64,000 bases of DNA from Thalassia testudinum (GCA_037157565.1 JAZHRO010000013.1:79725501-79789500); one strand, 5' to 3'. Numbered from the stretch's first letter, positions 44,761 through 56,840 are shown. Notes: generated by a model from the sequence alone, not told the origin. Numbers and translations are program-made.

Positions 44761-47149
44761 ACTTCACTCAATTCATTTATTTTCTTCTCTTCATCTCTCT
44801 ATCTTCTCTCATTTCTTACTTAAGCTTTACGAGCACACTCTCTCTTTCTTCTTACTTATCTTCTTCCTTAGCTCTCCTCTTAGCTTCTCTCTTAAGCTTT
44901 TATTTCTCTCCTCTCTCTCTTAATCTCTCCACAGCCTCTATTCTTTTCTCACTCTCTTACTCTCACGAGCTCTCTCTCTAACTGTGCACTCTCATTCTCC
45001 ACACTTAGTCGTTTAATGCTCAACTTAACCCATTAACCCATTCACTTATCAAAAAATATGTTTTTAATGAGCGGCCCAACCTTACGAGGATACATAGCAC
45101 CTGAGAGGGGTGGGACCAGACCTTACTAAGTCGGGCCTAGTTAATATTAGGTGTATTTTTATCCATTCTCCACAATGCACAGTCTCAGGCCCATCACAGG
45201 CCCATAAGCTCTCTCGCCCACCTAGGAACACACACAGGCATGCAAGCCTGCGCACACACACATGCACGTGCACACGCATGAGTCTATTCGGATCTAGAGG
45301 TTATGTTCGATTTTGTGCACCCAGCGCTGTCGACTGAAGCGCTGGGTGCACAAAATCATAATATACTATGCCGGAGCTTCATTCATTCTAGATGCGGGAC
45401 TTAATTCCAGCATCCCTCTCCGCCGTTGCTACGTCAACCTCGATCTTCAAGAATCGATTTCGATCGACTCACTGCTTTAAATCGAGTGCACTAAGGCTCG
45501 ATCGAAGGCCCTTAAGGTCCTCTACTTGATTTTAGCATCAATTTAAGCTTTGGATCAGATTTGATCCACGATTTTGAGAGAGGTTTATGGCTGTTTCGCC
45601 ATGTCCAGAAGTTCTTCAGAAGGTGAAATTCTCAGGTCTATTGACCTAAAGTAAAGACTTACCCCTCAATTGAGGGTCAGAGGTGTTCCAGATGACCATT
45701 TCGCGTAGGTTGAGAAGAACTTGAGCAAAGACAAAGCTGGCAGAAGCTCCAGAAGCTTCATGGCAGCTGGACTTAGGTTTAAAGCTAAAACTTACAATCA
45801 AAACATATCAACAGAGATCTAATCATCATTAATCGATCTAAACTAATTTAATCACTCCAAAGGAACTAATCTGAATAAGTTTTAGCTTCGAATTTCAACA
45901 TCCTAAAGAATAGTGTTGGGTTCTCTAACAACTTAAAACATGTAGCAAGTGAAATCTCAACTCTTCCTCAATACAACTCAATCAAATCACTTTAAATGCA
46001 ATCTAAGTCACTCTAGGAACTCGACCATCCCATTAAATCATTGAATCAATCCTAAATTCCTCAGGTTCGCCCAAATTTGACCTTCTACTAGTTGAGGTTG
46101 ACTTTCACAATAAGAGTTTCTCTAATCAAATTAAAATCTTATTCAGTCTTAGTTCATCCTTAGGAAAGGATTTAATGCATCAAAATAGGGTGGGTTCAAA
46201 TAGTGCCTATAGGCAGTGTAGCCTGGGTTGAGAAGGAGGCATGTTCGGTAGAGCAATCTAAAGGTGTTCAGTCCAATTAAAGACCTAGGATGGGTGTCCT
46301 AGGTTCTGTTGAAGCTTTTGGACCTATTCTTAGAATTTAAACCCTAACAGAATTGTTTCTCCAACTTCGCCGGAGTTGGAGAAGACAAAGATCAAGAGAG
46401 ATCTCTAGTCATTAAAACACAAATCAAATTACTGCTTCATAATCCTAAGATCATAGAGAAGCAGTCTAGAGCTTCTCAAAGTTTCCCAAAGGCTGAAGCT
46501 CGAAATTAGTTTGCTGGAGCTTGCTGGAGCTCCGATGAACTCAGAAATAAGTGTCTAGAGTTAAAAACTCCACAAAACAGACCATGAATGATCTGGACAT
46601 GTTCCTGAGGTTGCAAGGAACCTCAAGAAAATGACAGATGCATCAACTGAAGAACTTGACACTGAATTCACCCAAGAATTCAGTGAAATTACAACTCTGA
46701 GTTCGACAGAGCTCAGGAACTGATCTCCCTCAAAATTGAATGAGGGGAGCTATGCAGTAGGATGTGGTGATGGTGTAAAGATGATTATTTAGATGGTAAG
46801 ACTCCTCCTGAGCTGCCATGGACAGCGAGCTCAGGAGGTTCTGTGGAATTAGGTGTTTTTCATATAGATGATAATTAAGCTAATTGAGGGCATGATCGGG
46901 GCCCTTAAGTGATGTAGAGTGACGGAGGGCCCCTAGTGAGTGTGTTATAAGCCAGAGAACCTCCGCCGTGGATAGCGGAGGTCTCCGGTGAAGGTGTAAT
47001 GGATTAGGCGTGAGAGATGATAAAAGTGTGTAATTAATGAACTAGAAGTGATCATGGAGAGTTATAGAGTGTGATCAGTGATTTTAAAAGATGAAACAGT
47101 GCTCCAAATGAGCTCAAGGGGCATTGTTTAAATAGGCTAATTCCTCCCT
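44761..47149. other. Unassigned sequence with CT-rich tract and several hairpins
   Basis: Bases 44770-44985 are strongly C/T-rich, like an LTR leader. Bases 45080-45300 contain CA/CAC repeats. Hairpins lie at 45309-45357 (20-bp stem), 46804-46838 (11-bp stem) and 46959-46982 (8-bp stem). Near 47140 the sequence 'ctccctgtggagacgac' resembles a motif seen in Athila/Tat-type LTRs, so much of 45360-47149 is probably LTR or LTR-adjacent sequence of that clade. No coding domain was seen. Confidence 0.4.
45309..45357. repeat. Perfect 20-bp inverted repeat with 9-base loop
   Basis: GATTTTGTGCACCCAGCGCT (45309-45328) is repeated exactly as its reverse complement at 45338-45357 around a nine-base loop. 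The stem itself contains GTGCAC and AGCGCT palindromes. There is no U-run after it, and no neighbouring gene that it could serve. Confidence 0.95.
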
Positions 47150-48651
47150 GTGGAGACGACCTAACTATTCGTGGTTAGATTCTGAAAATTAAAATATTTT
47201 GAAAAGCGATTTTTTACCACGCGATTAAATACAACAACACATCATTTTATATTAAAGTTTTCAACGAAAATGAAGATCGCTCTTTCAGTACGCCGGCAAG
47301 GTGGCAGATGGAGTCAAGGGGGGAGTATCAGTGGTCTAAACGAAGTGGCGAGTGTTTGAAAATGAAGAGTGGAAGTCAAGGAGTTGTTTAGGAGGGGAGG
47401 CAGACAAAGGGGAGAGGAGTTGGCGCCGGTTGAGGTGTGGCTGACGCAGAGACGAAGCTACTTTGAGAGAGGTGGTCGGCAAGGATGAAGGGGGTAGGAG
47501 TGCCGGCAGGTGCTGCGCGATGTGGAAGAAATCAAGGAGGAAGAGTCTGCCACTAGTATTGTGGTCAGACGACAAGGGAAGGCAGGGAGAGTCGTTGGAG
47601 CTTGAAGAGCAAATCGGTCAGAGGAGGAGAGAGAGGAATTTGAGGGATTCTCAGGTCGAATTCAAGCTTCATGGATTTGGTATGTGCAGGAGGTGTTTTT
47701 ATACACCTTAGGAGGACAGTTAGAGCTTGGGCAGCAAGCTTCCCAAGCTTGGAATGTTCACCAAAGTTTGGGAATTCCTTGATGCCCAAATCTCTCATAC
47801 ACTCGCATGAGAGGTTTGATAGGTTCTAAGGCTTAGGATCAGGTTCAAAAGGAAGAGAATTTCTTGACTAACTTTCCTTTCAAATTTGAAAGGGATTCGT
47901 GAAGAAATTAGGGAGATCTTTCCTTTTTAAGGTCACCAGAGCAAGTAGGAATAGATTTAATGGTAGTAGGGACCTGTTTGTGAGAATGACGATAAAGTTA
48001 GGGGCCTGTTTGAAAGGATTTTGAAAGTTAAGGGTAGAAATGTGATTAGATAGAACCAATTTGCAAACTAGGTCAAGACAAACTCATCTTGGGTCTAAAG
48101 TTTGGTAAAAACCTAATTTAGACCTAAGGAATCCAATGGTGAAGTTGGATTTTGGTTTTGACCACGTTTGACTAGGTAATTTATGAAAAAACCTAAATTA
48201 GGGCAAATGTCTGTCTGTGATTTTATTTTGGGTCAAAATGGGTTCTGATGGTCAAATTGAAAGTTCTAAACCCTAGAGAATATTTTTATATGAATTTTAG
48301 AAGGTTTAGGTTGATTTTATCCTGATCATAGCCTTAGTTAATTAAGCGGGTTTATTGTTAGGGTTTCAAAGTTCATTTAATTCTCAATACACGTGCAAAT
48401 CCATTTCTGATTGTTCTAACCCACTTGTTATCTTTTTAAGACCAATTAGCCTTCATTAAACCCCTGAGAAAACCCGTGGTTGTACTGCATTCATGATAAG
48501 CTGGTAAATTACACTTCTAACCCTAGTTTCTTATTTTTCCTTCAGAATGGTTATGCATTGACTTGTGACTCTCTGGCGGTTATGTAGGAGCATTTACTGA
48601 CTTAATTGGATCAAAATGAGCTAGTTATGGCTCATGATGGTATTCCCATCA
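47150..48651 (-). repeat. Athila 3' LTR (copy H)
   Basis: On the minus strand it starts TGATGGGAATACCATCATGAG at 48651, directly after the purine tract, and matches copies F, G and I. A TATA box (GTGTATAAAAAC, 47695-47706) lies about 950 bases in. Copy I runs at least 1,460 bp without reaching an end, so this LTR is at least that long; its true lower end could lie below 47150. Confidence 0.7.
47695..47706 (-). promoter_or_regulatory. TATA box of Athila LTR H
   Basis: GTGTATAAAAAC on the minus strand, followed in element sense by a short leader. Its position matches the TATA boxes in copies F, G and I. Confidence 0.55.
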
Positions 48652-50599
48652 TACCCCCATGCCTAGCTTTTGCTAGTCCCTTAGCAAAATTTCAAGGTAT
48701 TAGCCTTGATTCTAGACCATAAAACCTTTTGATGCTTAAAAACTTTGATGTGTGCTTCCTTTTGTAGATTAGGTTAGAATGCCAATAGTAGGCCTAGAGG
48801 TACTCAAGTACCAACTATGATCCGGACCTAACCAGCTCTAGCCTCAGTCTGTCGTGAAGGTTTCTAAGGCCCACAGGAGCTAACCTAAGGTTCGTTGAAC
48901 TCCGTGGTCAAAGCACCCGTGCTTGTAACATGTTTTAGCTCAGGTTCAGTTTGTAGTGCATTTTTGTCAGAGAGAGATAGAAGAATTTTTCTTTGTTTTT
49001 GGAGAGTTTTCTCTCTTTTCTTTTTATTTCTAGCTTTGGATTAGCTTTACAACACGGTCTGTATTGGATTCCTAGTCCCCACCATCAATCCTCGCAAGGT
49101 CCCTAGCAATCGATGCTTCGAGATAGCACCTCCCATGGAAACCCCCAGAATCCTGGCTTTCGAGATTTCGAGATAATCCCGCCCATGGCATTCTATAGCT
49201 AAATCCAGACCCTGGCAATAGACATTTCGAGATAATACAACCCGTGGCATCTGAACTAACACAGGGTGCTTACATGCCCCTGGTAGGATATATAGATATC
49301 CTAGGAGACAAGCACCTAGGAGATGATATGTTATTGCGCATCTTCGAGGGGAATTTCCTGCCTCTTCGCGTCGGGAACTCATCTAAATCAACTTGTGTTG
49401 ATCAGTCGCTCTTAATCTAGGTAACTTTTTCAAAACAAGTTTAACACATTTGCATGATTTTGATACTTAGGTACACTGAAACAGACTGTGTGTGGATTGG
49501 GGTGCTTAGGTTACCGAGTCCTGCAAACTAGAGGTCAGTTAACGCAGCCGAATAATCCTAAGCCTTAGACCTAATACTTAAGCTTTGCATTTTTCCCAAC
49601 CTCTTGAGGATTATCCAGATCTTAGTAGGTACTTAAATTTTTAAGCCTAGGATTACAGCCTAAAAGGCCTAAACTCAGCATTCCTAATAATCTCTTCTTT
49701 CTTTTATTAGCACGTTTTGCCTTTCATTTTCTTTCCTTTGATATGGTCTAGAACTAAGTCAATTCCTCAATCTTTTACTAATGACTATCTCATTTTCTTT
49801 TCTTCTCAAATTATACTCCTTTTTGACATTTTCATCTCCTCCCTTTTTCTCCTTAAAATCTGATATGCCATCAAAATTTCCTCTCCTCTCATATTTTTGT
49901 TCTTTTTTAAAATTTTTTTATTTTTTTGGTATTTTTGGAATATGTGATTTTTTGATAAAATCCTTTCTTTGTGAAGTGATTTTCACGGTGTTTTGCACTT
50001 TAATATCCCCCCATGCCTACGATTTGCAATGTCCTCATTGTAAACTAGGTGGGTTCGAGTTTAGCTTAGATCATTCATTAGAACAGGTGTTGGGTGGGTG
50101 AATGGGTCGGGGTGATTGTTGCGGACGATTTCAAGCTCGGGTATGGGTATCAGAGGTGGAGTTGGTTGTTCTAATGGATGAACCCTAAAGTGCAGTATGA
50201 GTTCAGCATAAGATGTGTCAGGAAGGGTTTCAAGTTTTTAAAAATGACGGGTTGACTCCCGTTTAGCACTGAGTTTAACACCATTAGCCAGGCGCAATGA
50301 GCTTAGGGAGAATGGAGGGTTAAAGATATCTCAGCCAAATTTGTGTCGGTGAGTTCAATGAACGGTTTGAGTCTCTGACCGTTCATGAAAAAAGGTTCTG
50401 AATCATGGCTGAGTTGACTGATTTCGACAGCTTCATTTCCAAAGATTTATCAGACAAGGTAAGGTCCAATCCATTTTGATCTGAGTTTTCCTAGGAATAA
50501 TTTAAGTTTGACATCAAAGAGTAGGACTTTCTGACCAGGGAAAAAGATCTTTCTGGATATGTGCTTGTCGTGAAAGGCCTTAACCCGCTCTTTGTAAAT
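48652..50599 (-). other. Athila 3' non-coding region with polypurine tract
   Basis: In element sense it follows integrase and ends at the purine-rich tract GGCATGGGGGTA (48652-48663) next to the 3' LTR. A second copy of the tract, GGCATGGGGGGATA, lies near 50010-50023 after a 'gaggacattgcaaatcgtag' block; such tracts are usual in Athila/Tat elements. The 49075-49270 part holds degenerate repeats with TTCGAGATA. Stop-filled sequence from 50600 down to about 50250 still reads as the integrase tail (FFMNGQRLKPF). An env-like gene cannot be made out; the 111-codon frame at 49047-49382 has no recognisable domain. Confidence 0.6.
49075..49270 (-). repeat. Degenerate repeats with TTCGAGATA in Athila 3' region
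   Basis: Three imperfect units of about 55-70 bases, each with a TTCGAGATA(G/A)-type core, then CCCATGGCA or CCCATGGAA, then a 'cctggc' or 'cctagc' block. They lie between the pol remnant and the 3' LTR. Confidence 0.6.
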
Positions 50600-52466
50600 T
50601 CATGAGTTCTCATACGCGTCATGGCGTAATTCATCAATCTTGCTCATTTGAAGCTTTCTGTGGGTTCCTGCCTTAGAAAGATCGAGATTGCAGTTCTGTA
50701 TTGCCCAATAGGCTTTGTGCTCCAATTCGACGGGGAGGTGACATGCCTTCCCATACACTAATTTGAAGGGAGACATGCCTAATTGGATTTTGTGGGAGGT
50801 CCTATAAGCCCACAAAACTTTTGGAAGTCGGGATGACCAATCTTTCCTGTCAGGTCGAATAGTGACCTGAAGGATTTTCTTGATTTCCCGATTCGATGGC
50901 TCAGCTGGACCGTTGGTTTGGGGATGATAAGGAGTAGAGATTCGGTGCGACACCCCGTATTTAGTCATCAATGATTTGAACTAAGCATTCGTGAAATGGG
51001 TCCCTCCATCAAAGATTATGGCACATGGAATCCTGAATCGAGAAAAGATGTTCTGATGAATGAATCTGATAACCACCTTATGATCGTTGGTTCGGGTTGG
51101 AATGGCTTCGATTCATTTGGACACATAGTCAACAGTGAGAAGAATGTATTCGAAGTCGTTTGAAACAGGTAAGGGTCCCATAAAATCAATCCCCCAGATA
51201 TCGAAGATTTCGCATACGAGAATCGACTGTAAGGGCATTATATCATGGTAGCTCATGTTGCCTAAGGTTTGGCAATGAGTACATGCCTTACAGTGATTGT
51301 ATGCGTCTTTGAAAATTGTGGGCCAATGGAAGTCACACTAGAAGACTTTTGCTACGGTTTTATAACCAGAGAAGTGTCCACCGCATGCCTGGTCATGGCA
51401 GAAGGACAAAATGTCCTAAATTTTCGCTTCCGGAACACATCATAGGATGATTTGATCAGCACCAATGCGGAAGAGATACGGGTCTTCCCAAAAGTAGTAC
51501 TTGGCATCGGAAAGTAATTTGTCCTTCTTGGCTTTTGGCCAATCGAACGGTATCTGATGTGATGCCAAGTAGTTTACTAGATCAGCAAACCATGGAAGTC
51601 TTGTACTGATAGTCAGGAGGTGCTCATCGGGAAAATGTTCAGTAATGGGTTCGGAAGAGTTGACAATATCAAAAGGAAGGCGGGATAAGTGATCAGCTAC
51701 CACATTCTGTTTCCCTGCTTTGTCGCGAATCTCGAGATTAAATTCTTGCAACAGCAAGATCTAGCAGATTAGTCAAGATTTTGCGTCCTTCTTCGCAAGG
51801 AGATGCCTCACAGTAGTGTGATCTGAGTAAATGATAACATGGGAATCTAAAAGATACGATCTGAATTTCTCCATGGTAGATACTACGGCTAGCAGCTCTT
51901 TCTCAGTAATTGTATAGTTACGTTGAGCCTCGTCAAGTGTCATGCTAGAGTAGTAAATGACCACAGATTTCCCATCTCTTTTCTGCCCAAGCACTGCCCC
52001 TACAGTGTAATCAGATGCATCTCACATGATCTCAAAGTGTTGGGACCAATCAGGGGTCTGCAGGATCAGTGCTTGGGTAACTTGATCACGCAGAATCTCT
52101 AATGCTTGAGTGCACTCCTTGGTCAAAAGGGACATCCTTAGATAGAAGATTAGTCAGCGGGTGCATGATTTTCGAGAAATCAGGAATGAATCGATGGTAA
52201 AAATTGACGTGCCCCAGGAAGGATCAGATGTCTTTGACCGAGCTAGGCATAGGGAGTTTGGAAATCAAATTCACCTTGGCTTGATCAACCTAGATGCCCT
52301 TTTCAGAGATAAGATGTCCCAGGACTATTCCCTCAGGTACCACGAAGTAGCACTTTTCCTACGAAAGAACTAAGTTCACGTTGATCCATCGCTTAAGGAT
52401 CTGGACCAAGTGCAGGAGGCAATCGTCAAATGATTCACCAAATACGGAGAAGTCATCCATGAAGAC
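50600..52466 (-). pseudogene. Athila RT (partial), RNase H and integrase remnant
   Basis: From 52466 downward: FMDDFSVFGESFDDCLLHL (RT catalytic region, Asp pair kept), then RT tail with stops ([27 protein letters not shown]). RNase H follows with YYSSMTLDEAQRNYTITEKELLAVV (51994-51773) and AGKQNVVADHLSRLP (51757-51440). Integrase has a zinc-finger end CKACTHCQTLGN, first Asp in GIDFMGPLP, second in FDGGTHFT, and Glu in PAEPSNREIKKIL. It continues with SPFKLVYGKACHLPVELEHK and ends near 50600. Scattered stops make it non-functional. All of Gag, protease and the RT fingers are missing because of the LTR inserted at 52467. Confidence 0.88.
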
Positions 52467-53926
52467 TGATGAGAACCTCATCATGAACCCTAACTAGCAC
52501 ATTTTAACCTAATAAAGTGAACAAAAGCTCCTACATAACCTAAGGGAAGGTTTAATTCAAGGAATTGTTAATCTGGGAATAAAACATGACACAAGGGGTA
52601 AAACTGTAATTTTACCATTGTAGTACATCAACGGAATTTCTAAGTGTCTAGACATAGGTCAAGTGAATCTAATAAGAGAAAAAGTGGGATGATTTGCTCT
52701 AAAAAGGGTTATGGTGACATCTAGGAATTAAATGACATTCTACAACCCTAAAATAAATCCACTTTAATTCACGAAGTTTCAGGAAAGATAAAAATCAACT
52801 AAATCCTCTAAAATTTATGGAAAATTATCCCCTAGGGTTTAAAACCTTCAATTTGGCCTTTGGAACTTGTTTTGACCTAGATTAAGGTTCATACCCAATT
52901 TTTGACCTAATTTGGGTTTTTATGCAAAATATCCAATCAAACATGGTCAAACCTAAAATCCAACTTCACCATTGGATTTCTTAGGTCCAAATTAGGTTGG
53001 TCAAACCTAAGGGTAGGTTGTCTTGACCCACTTTGCAATTTGGTCCTCAAGATTACTTTCTGACCCTCAACTTTTTGGAACCTTTACGTTTACCCCCTCA
53101 ACTTCCTCGTCATCTTCTTCAATCCGGTCCTTCTTCCACTCACAACAGTAGACCATACCTCCGGCGACTTTGCGCACAGGATGTCGCCGCGCATGCATGG
53201 GGAGTCGACCCCTGATTTGAAAGGGGAGCTCCCTGCGGAGCCCCCTACCGCATGGGCCGCCCCCCATGCCTTGAAGACCACCATACCTCTTGTGCGAACA
53301 TGCGAGAGGTATGGGTCTCCGTTTGCCATACCTCCGACGAGACTTTTCCTACCGCTATTGCATGCCTCTCGACCGGCCTTCACCTATTTAAGGAGCAGCA
53401 CACTTCGCCGCATCCTTCAAGTTCCATTTGGCCTAAGCTACTCCTCCAATTCATCTCCTCCTAACTCCGACCATTCGCCCAGAGCTTCCGGAAACTCTCC
53501 CTCTCCTCTCTCATCGCTCTACCACAGTACCAGTGGTAGAACTACTTCCGCCGTCTTCCGCTGCACCACGTCGTACCAGCGAATACCCTCCAAACCCTCT
53601 TCCTCGTCGTCGTCTCTTCCCCCTGGGCACCTTCATCTCCTGCGATGGCAGTACCAGTCGCTCGCCATCTCCGCCTCCCCCGTTCACTCCTAACCTGCCA
53701 GCTAAGTTGCCCTTACTCCCCTCTTTATTTCCCCTCTGTCTATTTCAACTTTCGACTCCTCGACACCACTAACCACCACCATCTTCTCCACCTCCGGCTG
53801 ACCACCGGCGAAGGCGCACCCATCATTCCACTCACTCACACGCCTCGCTAACTACCGCAGAAGCATCGCCACATTCCATTGATCATCCTTCACCTCTTCA
53901 TCACCCACCACACGCACCACACACTG
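52467..53926 (+). mobile_element. Athila-type LTR (copy I), plus strand, cut by Tekay element E
   Basis: Begins TGATGAGAACCTCATCATGAA at 52467 within the Athila RT and is the reverse complement of copies F, G and H over its first 600 bases. The orientation is opposite to the pol it interrupts, so it is a separate insertion, with AAGAC at 52462-52466 as the expected target duplication. A TATA box at 53384-53393 lies about 917 bases in. Its end is not reached before Tekay element E starts at 53927. Open frames at 53181-53693 are in C-rich leader sequence and show no domain. Confidence 0.75.
53384..53393 (+). promoter_or_regulatory. TATA-like box of Athila-type LTR I
   Basis: CTATTTAAGG, upstream of a C/T-rich leader, at the same distance from the LTR start as in the other three copies. 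Confidence 0.5.
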
Positions 53927-54153
53927 TGTTACGAACGTGGCATCAGACAGGTTTTTAAGACGTCTGGGAAGTGGCCCAGACATTTGACCAGACGTCTGGA
54001 ACCATTCCCAGACGTCTGGTAATAAATTTTTGCGGCGTACGGGGTTGCGTCTACGTGCATGCACGCGCAGACTGCACTCGCCGCTCTCGTTCCTCCTTTT
54101 CTCTCTCTCCTCTTGTAGGCGCGCAGCTCTCTTCTCTCTCTCCCCACGCGGCC

Positions 54154-54160
54154 TTATAAG
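54154..54160 (+). promoter_or_regulatory. TATA box of element E 5' LTR
   Basis: TTATAAG, about 228 bases from the LTR start; repeated at 61863-61869 in the 3' LTR. Confidence 0.5.
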
Positions 54161-54857
54161 GACCCCTCGCCCTCTCCCTCACCCTCATCTTCTCCGCCTT
54201 CCTCTTCTCCTTCTCCCTGCCACTGCGAGAGCGTGAGCGAGCGAGGGAACGGCGACAGCAGCGGCCGCGGCAAGAGTGCGGGAAGGAGGGTTGCGAGCGG
54301 AAGGGGGAAGCTCGACCGCGAGGGTTCGAGCTTGCCGGGGCAGCTAGAGCTAGCCGGCGGGGGAGCGGCGGGCGTGGGGTGTTGCGGAGGGGCTACTGCA
54401 GCTTGGGCAGCAGGCGGACAGGGCACGACGTAGCCGTGTGTCGCGGGCGGAGAGCGAGTCGGGCTCTAGTTCTGGAAAAATTTCCAGAATTAGACATCTG
54501 GGCTTATGACCAGACGACGGTGAAGACGTCTGGAGGACCGTCCAGACGTCTGACAGGTAAGATATTTCTATCTCCTTCCTTTTTCGCGTGTACGGCCATG
54601 CAGCCGTCCACCGCGACTTCGTCTGCTCTTCGTCGTGCTGAGAGCAGGAGTGTATGTGCGTAGGTTGCACTCGGGAGGGCGCGAGGGCTCGCCATCCCAC
54701 GTGAATCAGACGTCTGGCTGCAGTGCCAAATGACGGAGAGGACTTCCAGACATCCGGGGTGACAATCGGACGTCTGGGAACCAAGCCAGACGATCTACCG
54801 AGCTTCTGGACGTCTGAAGGACTACGCAGAAGAAGGTATGGCGTGATCGATGTTTTA

Positions 54858-54885
54858 AGACGTCTGGAAGAAGTTCCATACGTCT
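54858..54885 (+). repeat. Downstream paired-palindrome hairpin (element E, 5' LTR)
   Basis: AGACGTCTGGAA, loop GAAG, and TTCCATACGTCT: a 12-bp stem with one mismatch. The 3' LTR copy is at 62561-62588. Confidence 0.8.
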
Positions 54886-55184
54886 GATTTTGGACAGACT
54901 TGTCGATTTTGGCCCGTTTAGGGTTCGTTCGGAGTCCATTTTCCGCGTTTCGAGTTGCGTTCTTTCCAGAATAAATTCCTCTACCCGTTTACTGTAATTG
55001 TATACCATTCTGAGAAACTCCTTGGGATTGATTCTTGTGTTAGGACCCCATTCTGCTGTAGTCTTGGGGGTTGCAGAGGGGCGCGGGATTGTTGACCACG
55101 CCCCCAGTACTCCTGGTTTCGCTGGTAGAGTGGCTTTTAATTTATTTAACAAAAGTTGTTACAATTGTGGAACAATTAATAGAG

Positions 55185-55330
55185 TCTAGGGCATTGCATG
55201 AACCCTAAGACTGAGAAATTAGATTGAATAATAGATCCTAGGGTATTGCATGAAACCTAGGACTGGAAAACTAGATTGCATGATAGATCCTAGGGTACGG
55301 CATGAATCCTAGGATTGGAAAACTAGTGAA
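55185..55330 (+). repeat. 52-bp tandem repeat of element E 5' LTR
   Basis: Units are spaced exactly 52 bases apart where measured (CCTAGGGTA at 55237 and 55289), about three in total. The matching array in the 3' LTR is at about 62885-63030. Confidence 0.85.
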
Positions 55331-56660
55331 ATATATAAATATTGCAGTCTTGGAAAGTAGAGAGGAAATAATAGCTTCCTGTAAATTGATTAACAGCTAC
55401 CTGTTATGAATGATTAAATATGATTGAGAACATGGGTTGTATGAACGTAAAACTGGAACGGTGAAACCTAAATGGCCAAACGAAAAGAACATGAACCCTA
55501 TGAGGAATTAGGAGTAGAACTCCTGGATAGAGAATAGAATGGAACTAAGAAAGTGGAACAGGGAAGTGTGCTGTCTCTTGGGTACGTGGTACCAAAGAGA
55601 GCACACATTACCTCTTAGTGTAGAGGGGAGCTTGCCGCCCTCAGGTTGAGACCCGGGTGGGTTTGGCCACTGTACATCGACTTCCTGGCCCTCGCGTATG
55701 CAGTACCGAGGAGAGCTACTAGTGTAGGGAGAGCACTAGCTACCCCACGGGTCCCGGGGTTCTGCTAGCCTCCTACACCGACTTGTTAGACCCACTGGGC
55801 AACCAGGGTAGTTAGGCGAGGGTGCGCGGACTGTGGAGGGGTTGGACCCTTGTTACTGAGAGGGCTCTGCCCTATACTGGTTCCGTGCTATGTTTTGAGC
55901 GCACCCATTAACGGAAATGACTGACCGCGTGCTAGTGCGGGGTAGCTACCTGTGCGCTTATCGCACGTGCCGTAGTCACTGTTACATCTGTCAGCGACCT
56001 TGGAGTGGTTGACTGAGGGTAGGACCACCACGGGGGACTCTCCCGGCCAAAAGAGCACCATGTGTTACTTCTACTTTTCAGAAAAGACAGCAATCAAGAT
56101 CGTTCCCACGAGGAACATTCGAGATCAAGTGAAGGATCTTAGAAATAAATAAATCGTGAAATAATAGAAAGACGTAAATAAAGAAAGTAAAAATATAACA
56201 GCTACTGTACACTCTACTTCTTCTTTAGCTTTTGGTTGCCACTCTACTCAGCATTTCGCTGACATGTTACACTCGTTACTTTTCAGGACCAGGTGTTGAG
56301 CAGCTAGGGTCAGCGGCTGTAGAGGACGCTGGGCCTAGTAGGGTCCAGTAGAGTTACCCGCAGTTCTTTTTGTACTTTTCTTCCACTGTAGTGAGTAGTT
56401 TCCTTGTTACTCCTTGTACTTCTTTATTGTAAGCTTCATGTTATGTATATATTTTCTGTTCTACTGTTGTGGTGGTGTATACTGTAGTAGTTCATTTTCT
56501 TACTGCTGTATTTTGTTACTGCTAGTTATATTCATGCTGAATGTGGTTTATTTTACTGCTCTTTTGGTTACTTCCTCGTTGGATGACTAGGTCTTGGGAT
56601 TAGTCAAGTCGGCCTGATTCTCGTGTCTCATAGGGACTTGATAATCGGGTCGTTACAAGA

Positions 56661-56672
56661 TGGTATCTGAGC
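56661..56672 (+). promoter_or_regulatory. Primer-binding site of element E
   Basis: TGGTATCTGAGC, three bases after the LTR. It matches the tRNA-iMet site of element D with one A-to-T change. Confidence 0.85.
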
Positions 56673-56840
56673 AAGGTCGTCCCGAGAAGTGAATCAATTG
56701 ACTGGAAAATAATCAATTCACGTGTCTGTGACTAGAGTATCCACCACAACCTTTCTTTTGGCATGAGCTCTTAGACTTTTTCGTTAGATATCGTTCCATA
56801 TTGATGTGTTTCCATTTTGTTTCGCGTCTCCTTGCAGGAG

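Larger units (their letters stand above)
47150..52466 (-). mobile_element. Athila-type Ty3/gypsy element, 5' part displaced by a later LTR
   Basis: Reading down the minus strand from 52466: a partial RT, RNase H, integrase, a long non-coding 3' region, a purine-rich tract and the 3' LTR from 48651. Integrase motifs (GKACHLPVELEHKAYWA) identify the Athila clade. The 5' LTR, gag, protease and most of RT are absent on this side. The RT is cut at 52467 by a plus-strand LTR of the same broad family, so the missing part probably lies beyond the right edge. The lower boundary near 47150 is approximate. Confidence 0.8.
53927..56657 (+). repeat. 5' LTR of element E
   Basis: 2,731 bp, TGTTACGAAC to CGGGTCGTTACA. 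It carries a TATA box at 54154-54160, GACGTC pairs near 53959-54020, the hairpin at 54858-54885, the 52-bp tandem repeat near 55185-55330, and the distal conserved block with 'cccacggg.cccggggttctgctag'. It is most similar to copy B. Confidence 0.95.
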
